The notes under the pieces: model-generated
Databases searched by the model: none
Told to the model about the DNA's origin: nothing
What the model saw: the letters and a program-made list of their open reading frames with translations, nothing else
Translations under genes and position numbers: made by a program
In this document: one piece after another, positions 53,745 to 63,159 of the stretch
Position numbering within the stretch: the first letter of the stretch is position 1
How the letters are laid out: every line of letters begins with the position of its first letter
DNA from: Clostridia bacterium
GTDB lineage: Bacteria; Bacillota; Clostridia; Oscillospirales; Acutalibacteraceae
Direction of reading: 5' to 3'
DNA length: 64,000 nucleotides
Assembly (NCBI GenBank): GCA_017439585.1
Contig: JAFSIV010000004.1
Location: 220,242 to 284,241, forward strand

Positions 53745-54875
53745 GTGAAATATTTAATGGGTAGATTGGCGGACTTTTTTCGCGAGACGGACAAGCTATT
53801 GCTTATTCTTTGTGTAACGGCAACAAGTTACGGTTGCCTCGCGGTTTTCTCAACAACCTACCACATGGAAAGTATCCGTCGAGTTATTGTTCAGGCTTTT
53901 TGTATGATAATAGGTATTATTGCGGCGCTTATTATTTCAACCTATGATTATGAAAAAATAATGAAGCGTTGGTATATATGGGCGGTTGTGGGTGTTTTAC
54001 CTGTTATTCTCACATTTTTTATCGGTTTTGCCCCTGAGGGTACGGACGATAAAGCTTGGCTTGATTTAGGAATAACAACCTTTCAACCCTCCGAGCTTAT
54101 GAAAATTTGTTTTATAATTACTTTTGCTACTCACATTAGGAAAGTTAAAGAAAATATTAATAAACCCAAATATTTTATACCCTTATGCTTGCACGGATTT
54201 TTCCCTGTTGGACTAATCTTTTTACAGGGCGACTGGGGAACTGCTATTGTATTTGGAGTTATAACTGTGTTTATGATGTGGGCAGGCGGTGTTTCATGGA
54301 AGTATTTTTTATCGGGAATTTCCGCTGCATTAATCGCTTCGCCTTTTGGGTATTTCTTTGTTCTTAGTGATGACCACAGAAAGCGTCTTGCAATGATGCT
54401 TGATATTGAGGGTGATATTCAAGGCATCGGCTTCCAACAATGGCGCGGTAGAGTAGCGCTTGCTAACGGCGGTCTTTTCGGTCAAGGCTTTTTAAATGGC
54501 GATTTAACTCAGTCGGCTTCAATTCCTGAAAGCCATAACGACTTTATATTTGTTTGTATTGGCGAGGAATTTGGTCTTTTAGGTTGCTTGGTGGTTATTA
54601 TTCTTTTGGGCGCTATATGCCTCAGATGTATGAGGGTTGCGAGAATATGCATTAATGACGGTGGTAAGCTTATCTGCGTTGGTGTTTTTGCAATGTTATT
54701 CACTCAGTCGGTTATTAATATAGGTATGTGTACCTCGCTTTTGCCTGTTATTGGTATAACTCTTCCGTTTTTCAGCGCAGGCGGAACTTCGCTTTTATGC
54801 CTTTTCTTAGGAATAGGTCTTGTATTTAATGTTTATAAGCACCGAAACTCGCGAATTATTTATTTAAGAGATTAA
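53745..54875 (+). CDS. rodA: SEDS family peptidoglycan polymerase, RodA-like
   Basis: The GTG start at 53745 has AAGGTG 6 bases upstream. An ATG at 53757 is an alternative. The 376-residue protein has about ten membrane segments and SEDS motifs: KAWLDLGITTFQPSELMKI (about 103-121), LQGDWGTAIVF, IPESHNDFIFVCIGEEFG and the C-terminal LPVIGITLPFFSAGGTSLL. SEDS proteins polymerise glycan strands with a class B penicillin-binding protein. The length and QPSE region suit RodA rather than FtsW or SpoVE, but these are hard to separate by sequence alone. It stands as a single gene with its own terminator. Confidence 0.85.
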   Translation: MKYLMGRLADFFRETDKLLLILCVTATSYGCLAVFSTTYHMESIRRVIVQAFCMIIGIIAALIISTYDYEKIMKRWYIWAVVGVLPVILTFFIGFAPEGTDDKAWLDLGITTFQPSELMKICFIITFATHIRKVKENINKPKYFIPLCLHGFFPVGLIFLQGDWGTAIVFGVITVFMMWAGGVSWKYFLSGISAALIASPFGYFFVLSDDHRKRLAMMLDIEGDIQGIGFQQWRGRVALANGGLFGQGFLNGDLTQSASIPESHNDFIFVCIGEEFGLLGCLVVIILLGAICLRCMRVARICINDGGKLICVGVFAMLFTQSVINIGMCTSLLPVIGITLPFFSAGGTSLLCLFLGIGLVFNVYKHRNSRIIYLRD

Positions 54876-54881
54876 CCTTGA

Positions 54882-54905
54882 GCCCTTGCTTTGCAAGGGC
54901 TTTTA
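54882..54905 (+). terminator. Terminator after the RodA-like gene
   Basis: GCCCTTGC (54882-54889) pairs with GCAAGGGC (54893-54900), a perfect 8-bp stem, followed by TTTTATT. It lies seven bases past the stop. Confidence 0.85.
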
Positions 54906-54985
54906 TTAAAATTGCATAAAATTTTTCTCAAAACTTTTGCAGTTATGTGCAAGAGGTAAAAAATCAATAAATTTGCAAAATATTC

Positions 54986-55014
54986 TTGCATATTTATTCA
55001 AAATATGTTATTAT
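54986..55014 (+). promoter_or_regulatory. Promoter of the arginine operon
   Basis: TTGCAT (54986-54991), a 17-bp spacer and TATTAT (55009-55014) form a sigma-A-type promoter about 56 bases upstream of argG. Its -35 element overlaps the first ARG box. Confidence 0.6.
54987..55000. promoter_or_regulatory. ARG box 1 (ArgR/AhrC operator)
   Basis: TGCATATTTATTCA fits the Firmicutes ARG box (TGAATATTTATTCA-like palindrome) with one changed position per half. It lies over the -35 hexamer of the probable argG promoter, so ArgR with arginine would block RNA polymerase. Confidence 0.7.
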
Positions 55015-55039
55015 TTATGCATAGAAAATCAATAATTGA

Positions 55040-55053
55040 TGCATATTTATGCA
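55040..55053. promoter_or_regulatory. ARG box 2 (ArgR/AhrC operator)
   Basis: TGCATATTTATGCA is a perfect palindrome of the ARG-box type, 53 bases after box 1 and just before the argG ribosome site. Two boxes about five helical turns apart suit binding by ArgR hexamers with DNA looping. Confidence 0.7.
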
Positions 55054-55069
55054 ATATGGAGGAATAAAA

Positions 55070-56299
55070 ATGAATAAAAATGAAATCAAAAAGGTTGTTC
55101 TTGCATATTCAGGCGGTTTGGATACTTCCATAATCATCCCTTGGCTTAAAGAAAACTATAATAACCCTGAGATTATTGCAGTTTCGGGTAATGTTGGTCA
55201 GGCAAGCGAGCTCGAAGGTTTAGAGGAAAAGGCTATTAAAACAGGCGCTTCTAAATGCTATGTTGAGGATTTAACCGAAGAGTTTTTAACCGATTATGTT
55301 TTTCCTTGCGTTCAGGCAGGTGCTACTTATGAGGAATATTTGTTAGGAACTGCTTTTGCGCGTCCTCCTATTGCTAAGAGAATTGCTGAAATTGCTATTG
55401 CTGAGGGAGCAGATGCTATCTGCCATGGTTGCACAGGTAAAGGTAACGACCAAGTTCGTTTTGAGCTTGCAATTAAAGCTTTTGCTCCTGATATGCCTAT
55501 CATAGCTCCTTGGAGAGAGTGGGATATTAAATCTCGTGAAGAAGAAATTGATTACGCAGAGGCTCATAATGTTCCTCTAAAAATCAGCCGTGAAACCAAC
55601 TATTCTAAGGATAAAAATATTTGGCACTTGTCTCACGAAGGTCTTGATTTAGAAGACCCCAAAAACGAGCCTCAATATAATAAAGAGGGCTTTTTAGAGA
55701 TGGGCGTTTCTCCCGAAATGGCTCCCGATAAGGCCACTTATGTTACTCTTCACTTTGAAGAGGGTATTTGTACCGAGCTTGACGGTAAAAAGGTTGGCGC
55801 AGTTGAGCTTGTTGATACTCTTAACAAAATTGGCGGTGCTAATGGTATCGGTCTTTTGGATATCGTTGAAAACCGTCTTGTTGGTATGAAGTGCCGTGGT
55901 GTTTATGAAACTCCCGGTGGCGCTATTCTTTACAAGGCTCACTCGGTTTTAGAGAGTATTTGTCTTGATAAAGAAACAGCTCATTATAAGTCATTAGTTG
56001 CCCAAAAGCTTGGTGAATTGGTTTACAATGCTCAATGGTTCACTCCTTTAACCGATGCAATTTTGGCTTTTGTTAAAACAACCCAAAAGACTGTTACAGG
56101 TGATGTTACCTTAAAGCTTTATAAGGGTAATATGATTAACGCAGGCGTTTCTTCACCATATTCGTTATACGACCCCGAAATCGCAACCTTTGATGAGGAT
56201 GAGGTTTACGACCAAAAGGATTCTCAAGGTTTCATTAACCTTTACGGACTTCCAACCGAGGTTTATGCTAAAATGAAGGCCAAAAACGGCTTAAAATAA
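55070..56299 (+). CDS. argG: Argininosuccinate synthase
   Basis: ATG 55070 is chosen because TGGAGG lies 8 bases upstream. An ATG at 55049 would overlap the operator. The 409-residue protein shows the ATP-binding P-loop [12 protein letters not shown] (about 10-21), the motif [13 protein letters not shown] (about 115-127) and [11 protein letters not shown]. It joins citrulline and aspartate using ATP to form argininosuccinate. It is the first gene of argGHCJBDF and stands right behind two ARG boxes, so arginine repression is expected. A hairpin with a short T-tract follows it. Confidence 0.97.
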   Translation: MNKNEIKKVVLAYSGGLDTSIIIPWLKENYNNPEIIAVSGNVGQASELEGLEEKAIKTGASKCYVEDLTEEFLTDYVFPCVQAGATYEEYLLGTAFARPPIAKRIAEIAIAEGADAICHGCTGKGNDQVRFELAIKAFAPDMPIIAPWREWDIKSREEEIDYAEAHNVPLKISRETNYSKDKNIWHLSHEGLDLEDPKNEPQYNKEGFLEMGVSPEMAPDKATYVTLHFEEGICTELDGKKVGAVELVDTLNKIGGANGIGLLDIVENRLVGMKCRGVYETPGGAILYKAHSVLESICLDKETAHYKSLVAQKLGELVYNAQWFTPLTDAILAFVKTTQKTVTGDVTLKLYKGNMINAGVSSPYSLYDPEIATFDEDEVYDQKDSQGFINLYGLPTEVYAKMKAKNGLK

Positions 56300-56309
56300 T
56301 TTAAAATAC

Positions 56310-56346
56310 ACCGCTCCTTATTAAAGGGGCGGTATAGATATTTTTA
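56310..56346 (+). terminator. Partial terminator between argG and argH
   Basis: ACCGCTCC (56310-56317) pairs with GGGGCGGT (56326-56333) and is followed 8 bases later by TTTTT. Because argH follows in 19 bases without a clear promoter, this is likely a weak terminator or mRNA-stability hairpin that lets argG exceed the downstream genes. Confidence 0.5.
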
Positions 56347-56364
56347 TAATAAGTAGGTATATTT

Positions 56365-57741
56365 ATGGATAAAATGTGGGCGGGCAGATTTAGTAAAGCC
56401 CTAGATAAAGAGGCAGACGATTTTAATTCTTCTATTCATTTTGACTGCCGTATGTATAAACAGGATATAACCGGCTCTATTGTTCATGCTATGATGCTAG
56501 CAAAGCAGGGTATTATTTCAGAAAACGAAAAAGAAGAAATAATAAACGGATTATCAAGCATTTTAGAAGATATTGAAAATAAGAAATTGGATTTCGATTT
56601 TGATGCCGAAGATATACATATGTTTATCGAGTCTGAACTCACCAAAAGAATAGGAGATGCAGGCAAAAAGCTTCATACTGCAAGAAGCCGAAACGACCAA
56701 GTTGCTCTTGATATAAGACTTTATTTAGCCTATGAATGCGAGGAAATCGGAAAGCTTTTAAAGAAGCTTATTGAAGTTATACGCGATAAAGCAGAGGAAA
56801 ATCAGGATGCGATTATGCCGGGCTATACTCATTTGCAACGCGCTCAACCCATAACCTTTGCTCATCATTTATTGGCTTATGCTATGATGTTTAAGCGCGA
56901 TTTTGAGCGTGTTGGAGACGCACTTGACCGTATGCTCTGCTGTCCAATCGGTTCTTGCGCATTAGCAGGTACTACCTATAATACCGACCGCGAATTTGAA
57001 GCTGAGCATCTTGGCTTTAATGAGATTATGGTGAACAGTATCGACGGTGTTTCAGACAGAGATTTCTGTATTGAATTAATGTCTTGCTTTGCAACTGTTA
57101 TGATGCATTTATCCCGTTTTTCTGAGGAAATAATACTTTGGTCTAGCTGGGAATTTAAGTTTGTTGAGCTTGATGACAGTTATACAACAGGTTCAAGCAT
57201 TATGCCTCAAAAGAAAAATCCTGATATGGCGGAGTTGGTTCGCGGTAAAACAGGTAGAGTTTATGGCGATTTAATGGCGCTTCTGACAACATTGAAAGGT
57301 TTGCCCTTAGCATACAATAAGGATATGCAGGAGGATAAAGAAGCAATTTTTGATTCGGTTGATACGGTTAAAAAGTGCCTTAGCATTTTCGCTCCTATGG
57401 TGGCAACTATGCGTCCTATAAAAGAAAATATGTATTCTGCAGCTCAAAAAGGCTTTATAAATGCAACTGATTTGGCAGATTATCTTGTTAAAAAGGGTAT
57501 GCCTTTCAGAACGGCTTATAAGCATGTTGGAACTCTTGTGGGTTACTGCATTGAGCAAAACACAGTGCTTGAAAATTTACCTATTGAAAAATACAAGGAA
57601 TATTCCGATTTGTTTGATAATGACCTTTACAATGAAATTTCGCTTGAAACCTGTGTTGCAAAGCGTATTTCGGCAGGGTCTACGGGTTATGAATCGGTAA
57701 AACGCCAGTTAGAATATATTACGGAGTTTTTAAATAAATGA
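56365..57741 (+). CDS. argH: Argininosuccinate lyase
   Basis: The 458-residue protein begins KMWAGRFSKALDKEADDFN. It has the superfamily signature GSSIMPQKKNPD (about 275-286, with the catalytic Ser loop), HTARSRNDQVALD (about 103-115) and GYTHLQRAQPITFAHH (about 153-168). It splits argininosuccinate to arginine and fumarate. Its stop overlaps the argC start (ATGA), showing translational coupling. The length is standard. Confidence 0.97.
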   Translation: MDKMWAGRFSKALDKEADDFNSSIHFDCRMYKQDITGSIVHAMMLAKQGIISENEKEEIINGLSSILEDIENKKLDFDFDAEDIHMFIESELTKRIGDAGKKLHTARSRNDQVALDIRLYLAYECEEIGKLLKKLIEVIRDKAEENQDAIMPGYTHLQRAQPITFAHHLLAYAMMFKRDFERVGDALDRMLCCPIGSCALAGTTYNTDREFEAEHLGFNEIMVNSIDGVSDRDFCIELMSCFATVMMHLSRFSEEIILWSSWEFKFVELDDSYTTGSSIMPQKKNPDMAELVRGKTGRVYGDLMALLTTLKGLPLAYNKDMQEDKEAIFDSVDTVKKCLSIFAPMVATMRPIKENMYSAAQKGFINATDLADYLVKKGMPFRTAYKHVGTLVGYCIEQNTVLENLPIEKYKEYSDLFDNDLYNEISLETCVAKRISAGSTGYESVKRQLEYITEFLNK

Positions 57742-58664
57742 AAAAAGTGTTTATAGATGGCTCTGCGGGAACAACCGGTCTTCGCATAGCCGAAAGACTT
57801 GAAAACAGAAATGATATTGAGCTTATTAAACTTACCGAAGAAAACCGCAAGGATATTGGAGCTAGAAAAGAAGCTATAAATAAAGCGGATATTGCTTTTC
57901 TTTGTCTTCCTGATGCGGCGGCTATTGAAGCGGTTTCTCTTTGCGATAATGATAATACAGTAATTATAGACACCTCAACCGCTCACAGAACAAATCCTTT
58001 ATGGGCATACGGTTTTCCTGAGTTATCAGCCGAGTTTGAAGAAAAAATCAAAAATTCAAAAAGAATTGCAAACCCGGGTTGCCATGCCAGCGGATTTATT
58101 TCTCTGATTTATCCTTTAATTGAAAAAGAAATTTTAAAAAGCGATGCTTTGCTTTCTTGTTTTTCGCTGACAGGCTATTCGGGCGGCGGTAAAAAAATGA
58201 TTGCCGAGTATGAAGAAGCAGAAAATCTGCTTTTATATCCAAGGCAATACGGGCTTTCTCAAAGCCACAAGCATTTGCCCGAAATGACCGCTATAACAGG
58301 CCTCGAAAATGCACCTGCATTTATTCCTGTTGTTGATAATTTTTATAGCGGTATGGAGGTAACTGTTCCGATTTTTAAATCAATGCTGAATGACGGTTTC
58401 GGTATTGAGGATATAAAAACTGCTTATAAAGATAAATATAACGGAAATATCGTAAAATTTGTTGAGGAATTTGACGAGGGCGGATTTGTTTCGGCAGGTA
58501 AGCTTGCGAATAAGGATAATATGGAAATTGCCGTTTCAGGAAATGAGGAAAGAATTTTGCTGATTTCCCGTTATGATAATCTCGGTAAGGGCGCATCAGG
58601 TGCAGCGGTTGAATGTATGAATATTGTACTTGGTGTTCAAAAAACCGAAGGACTAGAAGTTTAA
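57738..58664 (+). CDS. argC: N-acetyl-gamma-glutamyl-phosphate reductase (type 2)
   Basis: ATG 57738 overlaps the argH stop. The 308-residue protein begins KVFIDGSAGTTGLRIAERL. Its catalytic Cys lies in ANPGCHASGF (about 116), where the more common ArgC has NPGCYPT. Short length, the IDGSAGTTGL start and HRTNPLWAYGFPEL point to the second, shorter ArgC type. It reduces N-acetylglutamyl phosphate to the semialdehyde with NADPH. It precedes argJ by 15 bases. Confidence 0.93.
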   Translation: MKKVFIDGSAGTTGLRIAERLENRNDIELIKLTEENRKDIGARKEAINKADIAFLCLPDAAAIEAVSLCDNDNTVIIDTSTAHRTNPLWAYGFPELSAEFEEKIKNSKRIANPGCHASGFISLIYPLIEKEILKSDALLSCFSLTGYSGGGKKMIAEYEEAENLLLYPRQYGLSQSHKHLPEMTAITGLENAPAFIPVVDNFYSGMEVTVPIFKSMLNDGFGIEDIKTAYKDKYNGNIVKFVEEFDEGGFVSAGKLANKDNMEIAVSGNEERILLISRYDNLGKGASGAAVECMNIVLGVQKTEGLEV

Positions 58665-58679
58665 TTTAGGAGTTAATTT

Positions 58680-59894
58680 ATGGAAATTATATCAGGAGGC
58701 GTTTGCGCCGCTAAAGGCTTTAAAGCAAACGGAATACATTGCGGAATAAGAAAAAACAGAACAAAACGTGATTTGAGTTTAATTTTTAGCGAGAAAAGAG
58801 CAACTGCTGCCGCAGTTTATACTACTAATCTCGTTAAAGGTGCGCCGCTTTTGGTAACAAAAGAGCATATTGCAGACGGGTTTGCTTCTGCTATTATTTG
58901 CAACAGCGGAAATGCTAATACCTGCAATGCAAACGGAGTGGAAATTGCTGAGCAGACTAGCAGTATTTTGGCAAAAGAATTAAATATAAGCGATAAAGAT
59001 ATTGTTGTTGCTTCAACAGGTGTTATCGGTCAACCGCTTGATATTAAGCCGATAAAAGACGGTATTCCTGAACTGGTTAGCGGTTTATCTTATAACGGCG
59101 GAGGTCATGCCGCAGAGGGTATACTAACTACCGATACCATTAAAAAAGAGGTTGCGGTTAGCTTTAAGATTGGCGGCAAGGAATGTAAAATAGGCGGTAT
59201 TGCAAAGGGCTCGGGTATGATTCATCCCAATATGGCAACTATGCTTGTGTTTATAACGACCGACTGCGCTATTTCTTCTAAAATGCTGCAAGAAGCGTTA
59301 TCTTCCGATATTAAAAACACATTTAATATGGTTAGTATCGACGGTGATACTTCAACAAACGATATGGTTTGTGTTTTGGCAAATGGTATGGCAGAAAATG
59401 AAGAAATAACCGATTTTGGCGAAGACTTTGAGACCTTTATGAAAGCGCTTAATACTGTTACTGTTAATCTTTGCCGAAAAATCGCGGGAGACGGCGAGGG
59501 CGCAACCAAGCTTTTAGAATGCAAGGTTTCGGGTGCTGATTCCTTAGAAAATGCAAAATTAGTTGCAAAATCGGTTATTTGTTCCTCGCTTTTGAAAGCC
59601 GCAATGTTCGGTGCAGACGCTAACTGGGGTAGAGTTCTCTGCGCTATCGGTTATTCGAAAGCTCAGGTTGATGTAGAAAAAATTGATGTTAGTTTCAAAT
59701 CTCATAAGGGCGAGATTTTAGTTTGCAAGGATGGTTCGGGAGTTGATTTCTCGGAAGAAAAGGCAAAAGAAATCTTATTAGAAAACGAAATTGAAGTTTT
59801 AATCAACTTAAATAGCGGAAAATTTTCTTCTACCGCTTGGGGTTGCGATTTAACCTATGATTATGTGAAAATCAATGGAGATTATAGAACTTAA
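58680..59894 (+). CDS. argJ: Bifunctional ornithine acetyltransferase/N-acetylglutamate synthase
   Basis: The 404-residue protein starts SGGVCAAKGFKANGIHCGIR and includes the self-cleavage motif KGSGMIHPNMATML (about 175-188), where the Thr becomes the new N-terminus and nucleophile of the beta chain. It also has SIDGDTSTNDM and MFGADANWGRVLCAIGY. It recycles the acetyl group from N-acetylornithine to glutamate, which explains why the operon has no argA or argE. Whether it also uses acetyl-CoA cannot be told from sequence. Confidence 0.96.
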   Translation: MEIISGGVCAAKGFKANGIHCGIRKNRTKRDLSLIFSEKRATAAAVYTTNLVKGAPLLVTKEHIADGFASAIICNSGNANTCNANGVEIAEQTSSILAKELNISDKDIVVASTGVIGQPLDIKPIKDGIPELVSGLSYNGGGHAAEGILTTDTIKKEVAVSFKIGGKECKIGGIAKGSGMIHPNMATMLVFITTDCAISSKMLQEALSSDIKNTFNMVSIDGDTSTNDMVCVLANGMAENEEITDFGEDFETFMKALNTVTVNLCRKIAGDGEGATKLLECKVSGADSLENAKLVAKSVICSSLLKAAMFGADANWGRVLCAIGYSKAQVDVEKIDVSFKSHKGEILVCKDGSGVDFSEEKAKEILLENEIEVLINLNSGKFSSTAWGCDLTYDYVKINGDYRT

Positions 59895-59908
59895 AAAGAG
59901 GTTTTAAT

Positions 59909-60787
59909 ATGTATATTGATGATATAACAAATGCTCAAAGGGCGGAAGTTTTAACTGCTGCGCTACCTTATATAAAGAAATATTATGGCAAGGTTATCGT
60001 TGTTAAATATGGCGGTAACGCTATGATAAACGAAGAATTAAAGCAACAGGTTATGGAGGATATTGTGCTTTTGCATCTTATCGGTGTTAAGGTTGTTTTG
60101 GTTCATGGTGGCGGTCCTGAGATTACCGATATGCTTAAAAAAATCGGTAAAGAATCGGTTTTTGTTGATGGGCTCAGAGTAACCGACGGTGAGACCGCTG
60201 AGATTGTTCAAATGGTGCTTGCAGGTAAAATAAATAAAAGCCTTGTTAACCTTTTGGGAACAAAGGGTGGCAAGGCTATGGGTATTTCGGGACTTGATGC
60301 AGGTATGATTCAAGCCGAGCCTAAGGACGAGCGTTTGGGATTTGTTGGTAATATAACAAAGGTTAATGTTGAGCCTATAAATCACCTTTTAGAAAATGAT
60401 TATATTCCGGTTGTTTCAACCGTTGCTTGCGATAAAAAGGGTAATGTTTATAATATAAATGCCGATACTGCTGCCGCTTATATTGCGGGCGCTTTAAAGG
60501 CAGAGCGTTTGATTTCTATGACCGATATTGCAGGCATTTTAAAGGATAAGGATGACCCGTCTTCTCTTATTCCTTGCATTGATATTAAAGAAGCAAAAGA
60601 ACTCTTTAATGACGGTACAATTTCAGGCGGAATGATACCTAAGGTTGAATGTTGCTTAGAGGCGATTTCAAAGGGTGTTCGCAAGGTTATTATAATGGAC
60701 GGCAGAGTGCCTCATTCGCTTCTTATAGAAACCCTGACAGACGAGGGTGCAGGAACAATGGTTTTGGAGAATAAAAATGAATATTAA
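59909..60787 (+). CDS. argB: Acetylglutamate kinase
   Basis: The 292-residue protein shows amino-acid kinase motifs: VVKYGGNAM (about 32-40), VLVHGGGPEI (about 63-72), GLRVTDGETAEIVQMVLAG and NINADTAAAYIAGAL. It phosphorylates N-acetylglutamate. The presence of the N-terminal helix (DITNAQRAEVLTAALPYI) is typical of arginine-inhibited hexameric forms, so feedback inhibition is possible. It overlaps argD by 11 bases, with the argD ribosome site inside its end. Confidence 0.97.
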   Translation: MYIDDITNAQRAEVLTAALPYIKKYYGKVIVVKYGGNAMINEELKQQVMEDIVLLHLIGVKVVLVHGGGPEITDMLKKIGKESVFVDGLRVTDGETAEIVQMVLAGKINKSLVNLLGTKGGKAMGISGLDAGMIQAEPKDERLGFVGNITKVNVEPINHLLENDYIPVVSTVACDKKGNVYNINADTAAAYIAGALKAERLISMTDIAGILKDKDDPSSLIPCIDIKEAKELFNDGTISGGMIPKVECCLEAISKGVRKVIIMDGRVPHSLLIETLTDEGAGTMVLENKNEY

Positions 60788-61946
60788 AGAAAAGGATAAT
60801 CTGTATATCGCAAATACCTATGCCCGCTTTGATTTGCAACTTAAAGAGGGCAAAGGCTCATTAGTTTATGATGAGGAAGGCAAAGAATATATAGATATGG
60901 CAACAGGAATTGCTGTTAATACTTTCGGTTTTTGCGATGATGAATGGATTAAGGCGGTAAACAGTCAGCTTAATTGTTTGCAACATGCTTCTAATTTATA
61001 TTATACCGAGCCTTGCGTTAAATTAGCAGAAATGCTTTGCGAGAAAACAGGTATGAAAAAGGTGTTTTTCTCAAATTCGGGAGCGGAGGCAAACGAATGT
61101 GCAATTAAGGTTGCCCGCAAATATGCCGCTGATAAAAAGGGTAAAGAGTATAATACAATTATTACCCTTAAAAACAGTTTTCATGGCAGAACTATAACAA
61201 CTCTTGCGGCAACAGGACAAGATGTTTTTCATAATGACTTTTTGCCTTTGACAGACGGATTTGTTTACTGCGAGGCTAATAACTGCGAAGAGCTTGAAAA
61301 TATAGTTAAAAACGGGAAAATTGCCGCGATTATGTTTGAAACTGTTCAGGGTGAGGGCGGTGTTTTGCCGCTTGAAGATGAATTTGTTAAAACTATTTTT
61401 GAGTTAGCTGAAAATCACGATATTTTAACTATTGCAGATGAGGTTCAGACAGGAAACGGAAGAACAGGCGCGCTTTATGGGTTTATGAATTACGGTGTAA
61501 CTCCCGATATATTCTCAACCGCAAAGGGACTTGGCGGCGGTCTACCTCTCGGTGCTACTGTTTTAGGTGAAAAGGTTAAGGATGTTTTAAATGCAGGAAG
61601 TCACGGTTCAACTTTTGGCGGAAATCCAATAGCATCTGCCGGTGCGGTTAGCATTTTGAGCCGAATAGACGATGAATTATTGAAATCTGTTAGAGAAAAA
61701 TCTCAGTATATAGTAGAAAGATTATCTAATGCCGAGGGTGTTAAATCGGTTTCGGGTAAAGGCTTTATGCTTGGAATTGAAACCGAAAAAGATGCTACGG
61801 AAGTTATAAATGAATGTATGAAAAACGGAGTTTTGGTTATAAAAGCTAAAAACAAGGTTAGACTTTTACCTGCCTTAAATATCCCGATGGATTTGCTTGA
61901 AAAAGCGGTTGATGTAATAAAAAATGCTTGCGAAAGGGGAAATTGA
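60777..61946 (+). CDS. argD: Acetylornithine aminotransferase
   Basis: ATG 60777 is chosen for the TTGGAG site just upstream. The 389-residue protein is a class III PLP aminotransferase: [19 protein letters not shown] (about 95-113), [27 protein letters not shown] and the PLP Lys in [14 protein letters not shown] (about 244). It converts N-acetylglutamate semialdehyde to N-acetylornithine. It overlaps argB by 11 bases and is followed directly by argF. Confidence 0.96.
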   Translation: MNIKEKDNLYIANTYARFDLQLKEGKGSLVYDEEGKEYIDMATGIAVNTFGFCDDEWIKAVNSQLNCLQHASNLYYTEPCVKLAEMLCEKTGMKKVFFSNSGAEANECAIKVARKYAADKKGKEYNTIITLKNSFHGRTITTLAATGQDVFHNDFLPLTDGFVYCEANNCEELENIVKNGKIAAIMFETVQGEGGVLPLEDEFVKTIFELAENHDILTIADEVQTGNGRTGALYGFMNYGVTPDIFSTAKGLGGGLPLGATVLGEKVKDVLNAGSHGSTFGGNPIASAGAVSILSRIDDELLKSVREKSQYIVERLSNAEGVKSVSGKGFMLGIETEKDATEVINECMKNGVLVIKAKNKVRLLPALNIPMDLLEKAVDVIKNACERGN

Positions 61947-61947
61947 A

Positions 61948-62934
61948 ATGGATTTTAAAGGACGAAGCTTCTTAAAATTATTAGATTATAGCCCTGAGGA
62001 AATTGCTTGCCTTATTGATTTGGCGGCAGAGTTTAAATATAAGAAAAAAGCAGGTATTCCTCATAAAATTTGCGAGGGCAAAAATATAGCTTTGCTTTTT
62101 GAAAAAACAAGCACTAGAACTCGTTGCAGCTTTGAGGTTGCGGCTTATGATTTGGGTATGGGAGTAACCTATCTAGACCCAAAGGCTTCTCAAATGGGCA
62201 AAAAAGAAAGTATCGCCGATACTGCGAGAGTTTTAGGCAGAATGTATGACGGTATTGAGTATAGAGGATACGGTCAGGAAATAGTTGAGGAATTAGCTCA
62301 GTTTGCGGGAGTTCCTGTTTGGAACGGACTTACAAATGAATATCACCCAACTCAGATTTTAGCTGATTTCTTAACAATCAAAGAAAAGTTTGGCTATCTT
62401 AAAGGTATTAATTTTGTTTATATGGGTGATGCCCGATATAATATGGGAAATTCATTAATGGTTGGCTGCGCTAAAATGGGTCTTAATTTCACCGCTTGCG
62501 CTCCTAAGAAATATTTCCCCGATAAAGCCTTAATAGAAGAATGTCAGAAAATAGCTGCCGAGACGGGTGCTACCTTGCGTTTCTGTGAAGATGTTAAGGA
62601 AGCGACCAAAGATGCGGATGTAATTTATACTGATGTTTGGGTTTCTATGGGTGAGCCTGAGGAAGTTTGGGCTGAGCGAATTAAAGAGCTTTCTGATTAT
62701 CAGGTGAACAAGGCTGTAATGGATAATGCAAGGGATAACTCCGTATTTATGCATTGTTTGCCTGCATTCCACGACCTTGAAACTGAGGTTGGAAAGGAAA
62801 TGGGCGCTAAGTTCGGTATCAGCGAAATGGAAGTTACAAACGAGGTTTTTGAAAGCGAGAAATCTATCGTTTTTGACGAAGCAGAAAACCGTATGCATAC
62901 TATAAAGGCTGTTATGGCAGCGACTTTGGTATAA
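61948..62934 (+). CDS. argF: Ornithine carbamoyltransferase
   Basis: ATG 61948 lies one base after the argD stop with AGGGGAAA upstream. The 328-residue protein has the carbamoyl-phosphate site [12 protein letters not shown] (about 51-62), [13 protein letters not shown] (about 130-142) and the ornithine-binding Cys motif MHCLPAFHD (about 267-275). It forms citrulline from ornithine. The catabolic ArgI/ArcB type is less likely given the biosynthetic operon. No carbamoyl-phosphate synthase genes are present. Confidence 0.96.
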   Translation: MDFKGRSFLKLLDYSPEEIACLIDLAAEFKYKKKAGIPHKICEGKNIALLFEKTSTRTRCSFEVAAYDLGMGVTYLDPKASQMGKKESIADTARVLGRMYDGIEYRGYGQEIVEELAQFAGVPVWNGLTNEYHPTQILADFLTIKEKFGYLKGINFVYMGDARYNMGNSLMVGCAKMGLNFTACAPKKYFPDKALIEECQKIAAETGATLRFCEDVKEATKDADVIYTDVWVSMGEPEEVWAERIKELSDYQVNKAVMDNARDNSVFMHCLPAFHDLETEVGKEMGAKFGISEMEVTNEVFESEKSIVFDEAENRMHTIKAVMAATLV

Positions 62935-62945
62935 AATTTTTTCAA

Positions 62946-62976
62946 ATGCCTTCCAAAAAGGGAGGGCATATTTTTT
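62946..62976 (+). terminator. Terminator of the arginine operon
   Basis: A 9-bp stem (62946-62954 with 62961-62969, one G-U pair) and a six-base loop are followed by ATTTTTT. It begins 11 bases past the argF stop. Confidence 0.88.
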
Positions 62977-63068
62977 ACCGAAAAATTTTAATATTGTTAT
63001 TTAATTAACAAACTTTTTACGAAAATAAAAAATGTTATAAATTCTTTGACAAGTTTTTAACAAACCTA

Positions 63069-63097
63069 TTGACAAATAGATAATATTCGCATATAAT
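63069..63097 (+). promoter_or_regulatory. Consensus sigma-A promoter of serC
   Basis: TTGACA (63069-63074), a 17-bp spacer and TATAAT (63092-63097) match the consensus perfectly. The message would have a leader of about 55 bases, including a small ATTGC/GCAAT hairpin. Confidence 0.88.
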
Positions 63098-63159
63098 GGA
63101 TATCAAAGTCATAATTTAAAATATTGCAAGGCAATAATTATTATTTGGAGGTTATTATT

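Noticed and set aside
53745-54875. Identification of the SEDS gene as FtsW or SpoVE
   Set aside because: It stands alone, without the division-cluster neighbours (mur genes), and its length suits RodA. The distinction is still not certain.
62976-63159. T-box or riboswitch upstream of serC
   Set aside because: A perfect sigma-A promoter leaves only about 55 bases of leader, too short for a T-box, and no conserved motif is seen.
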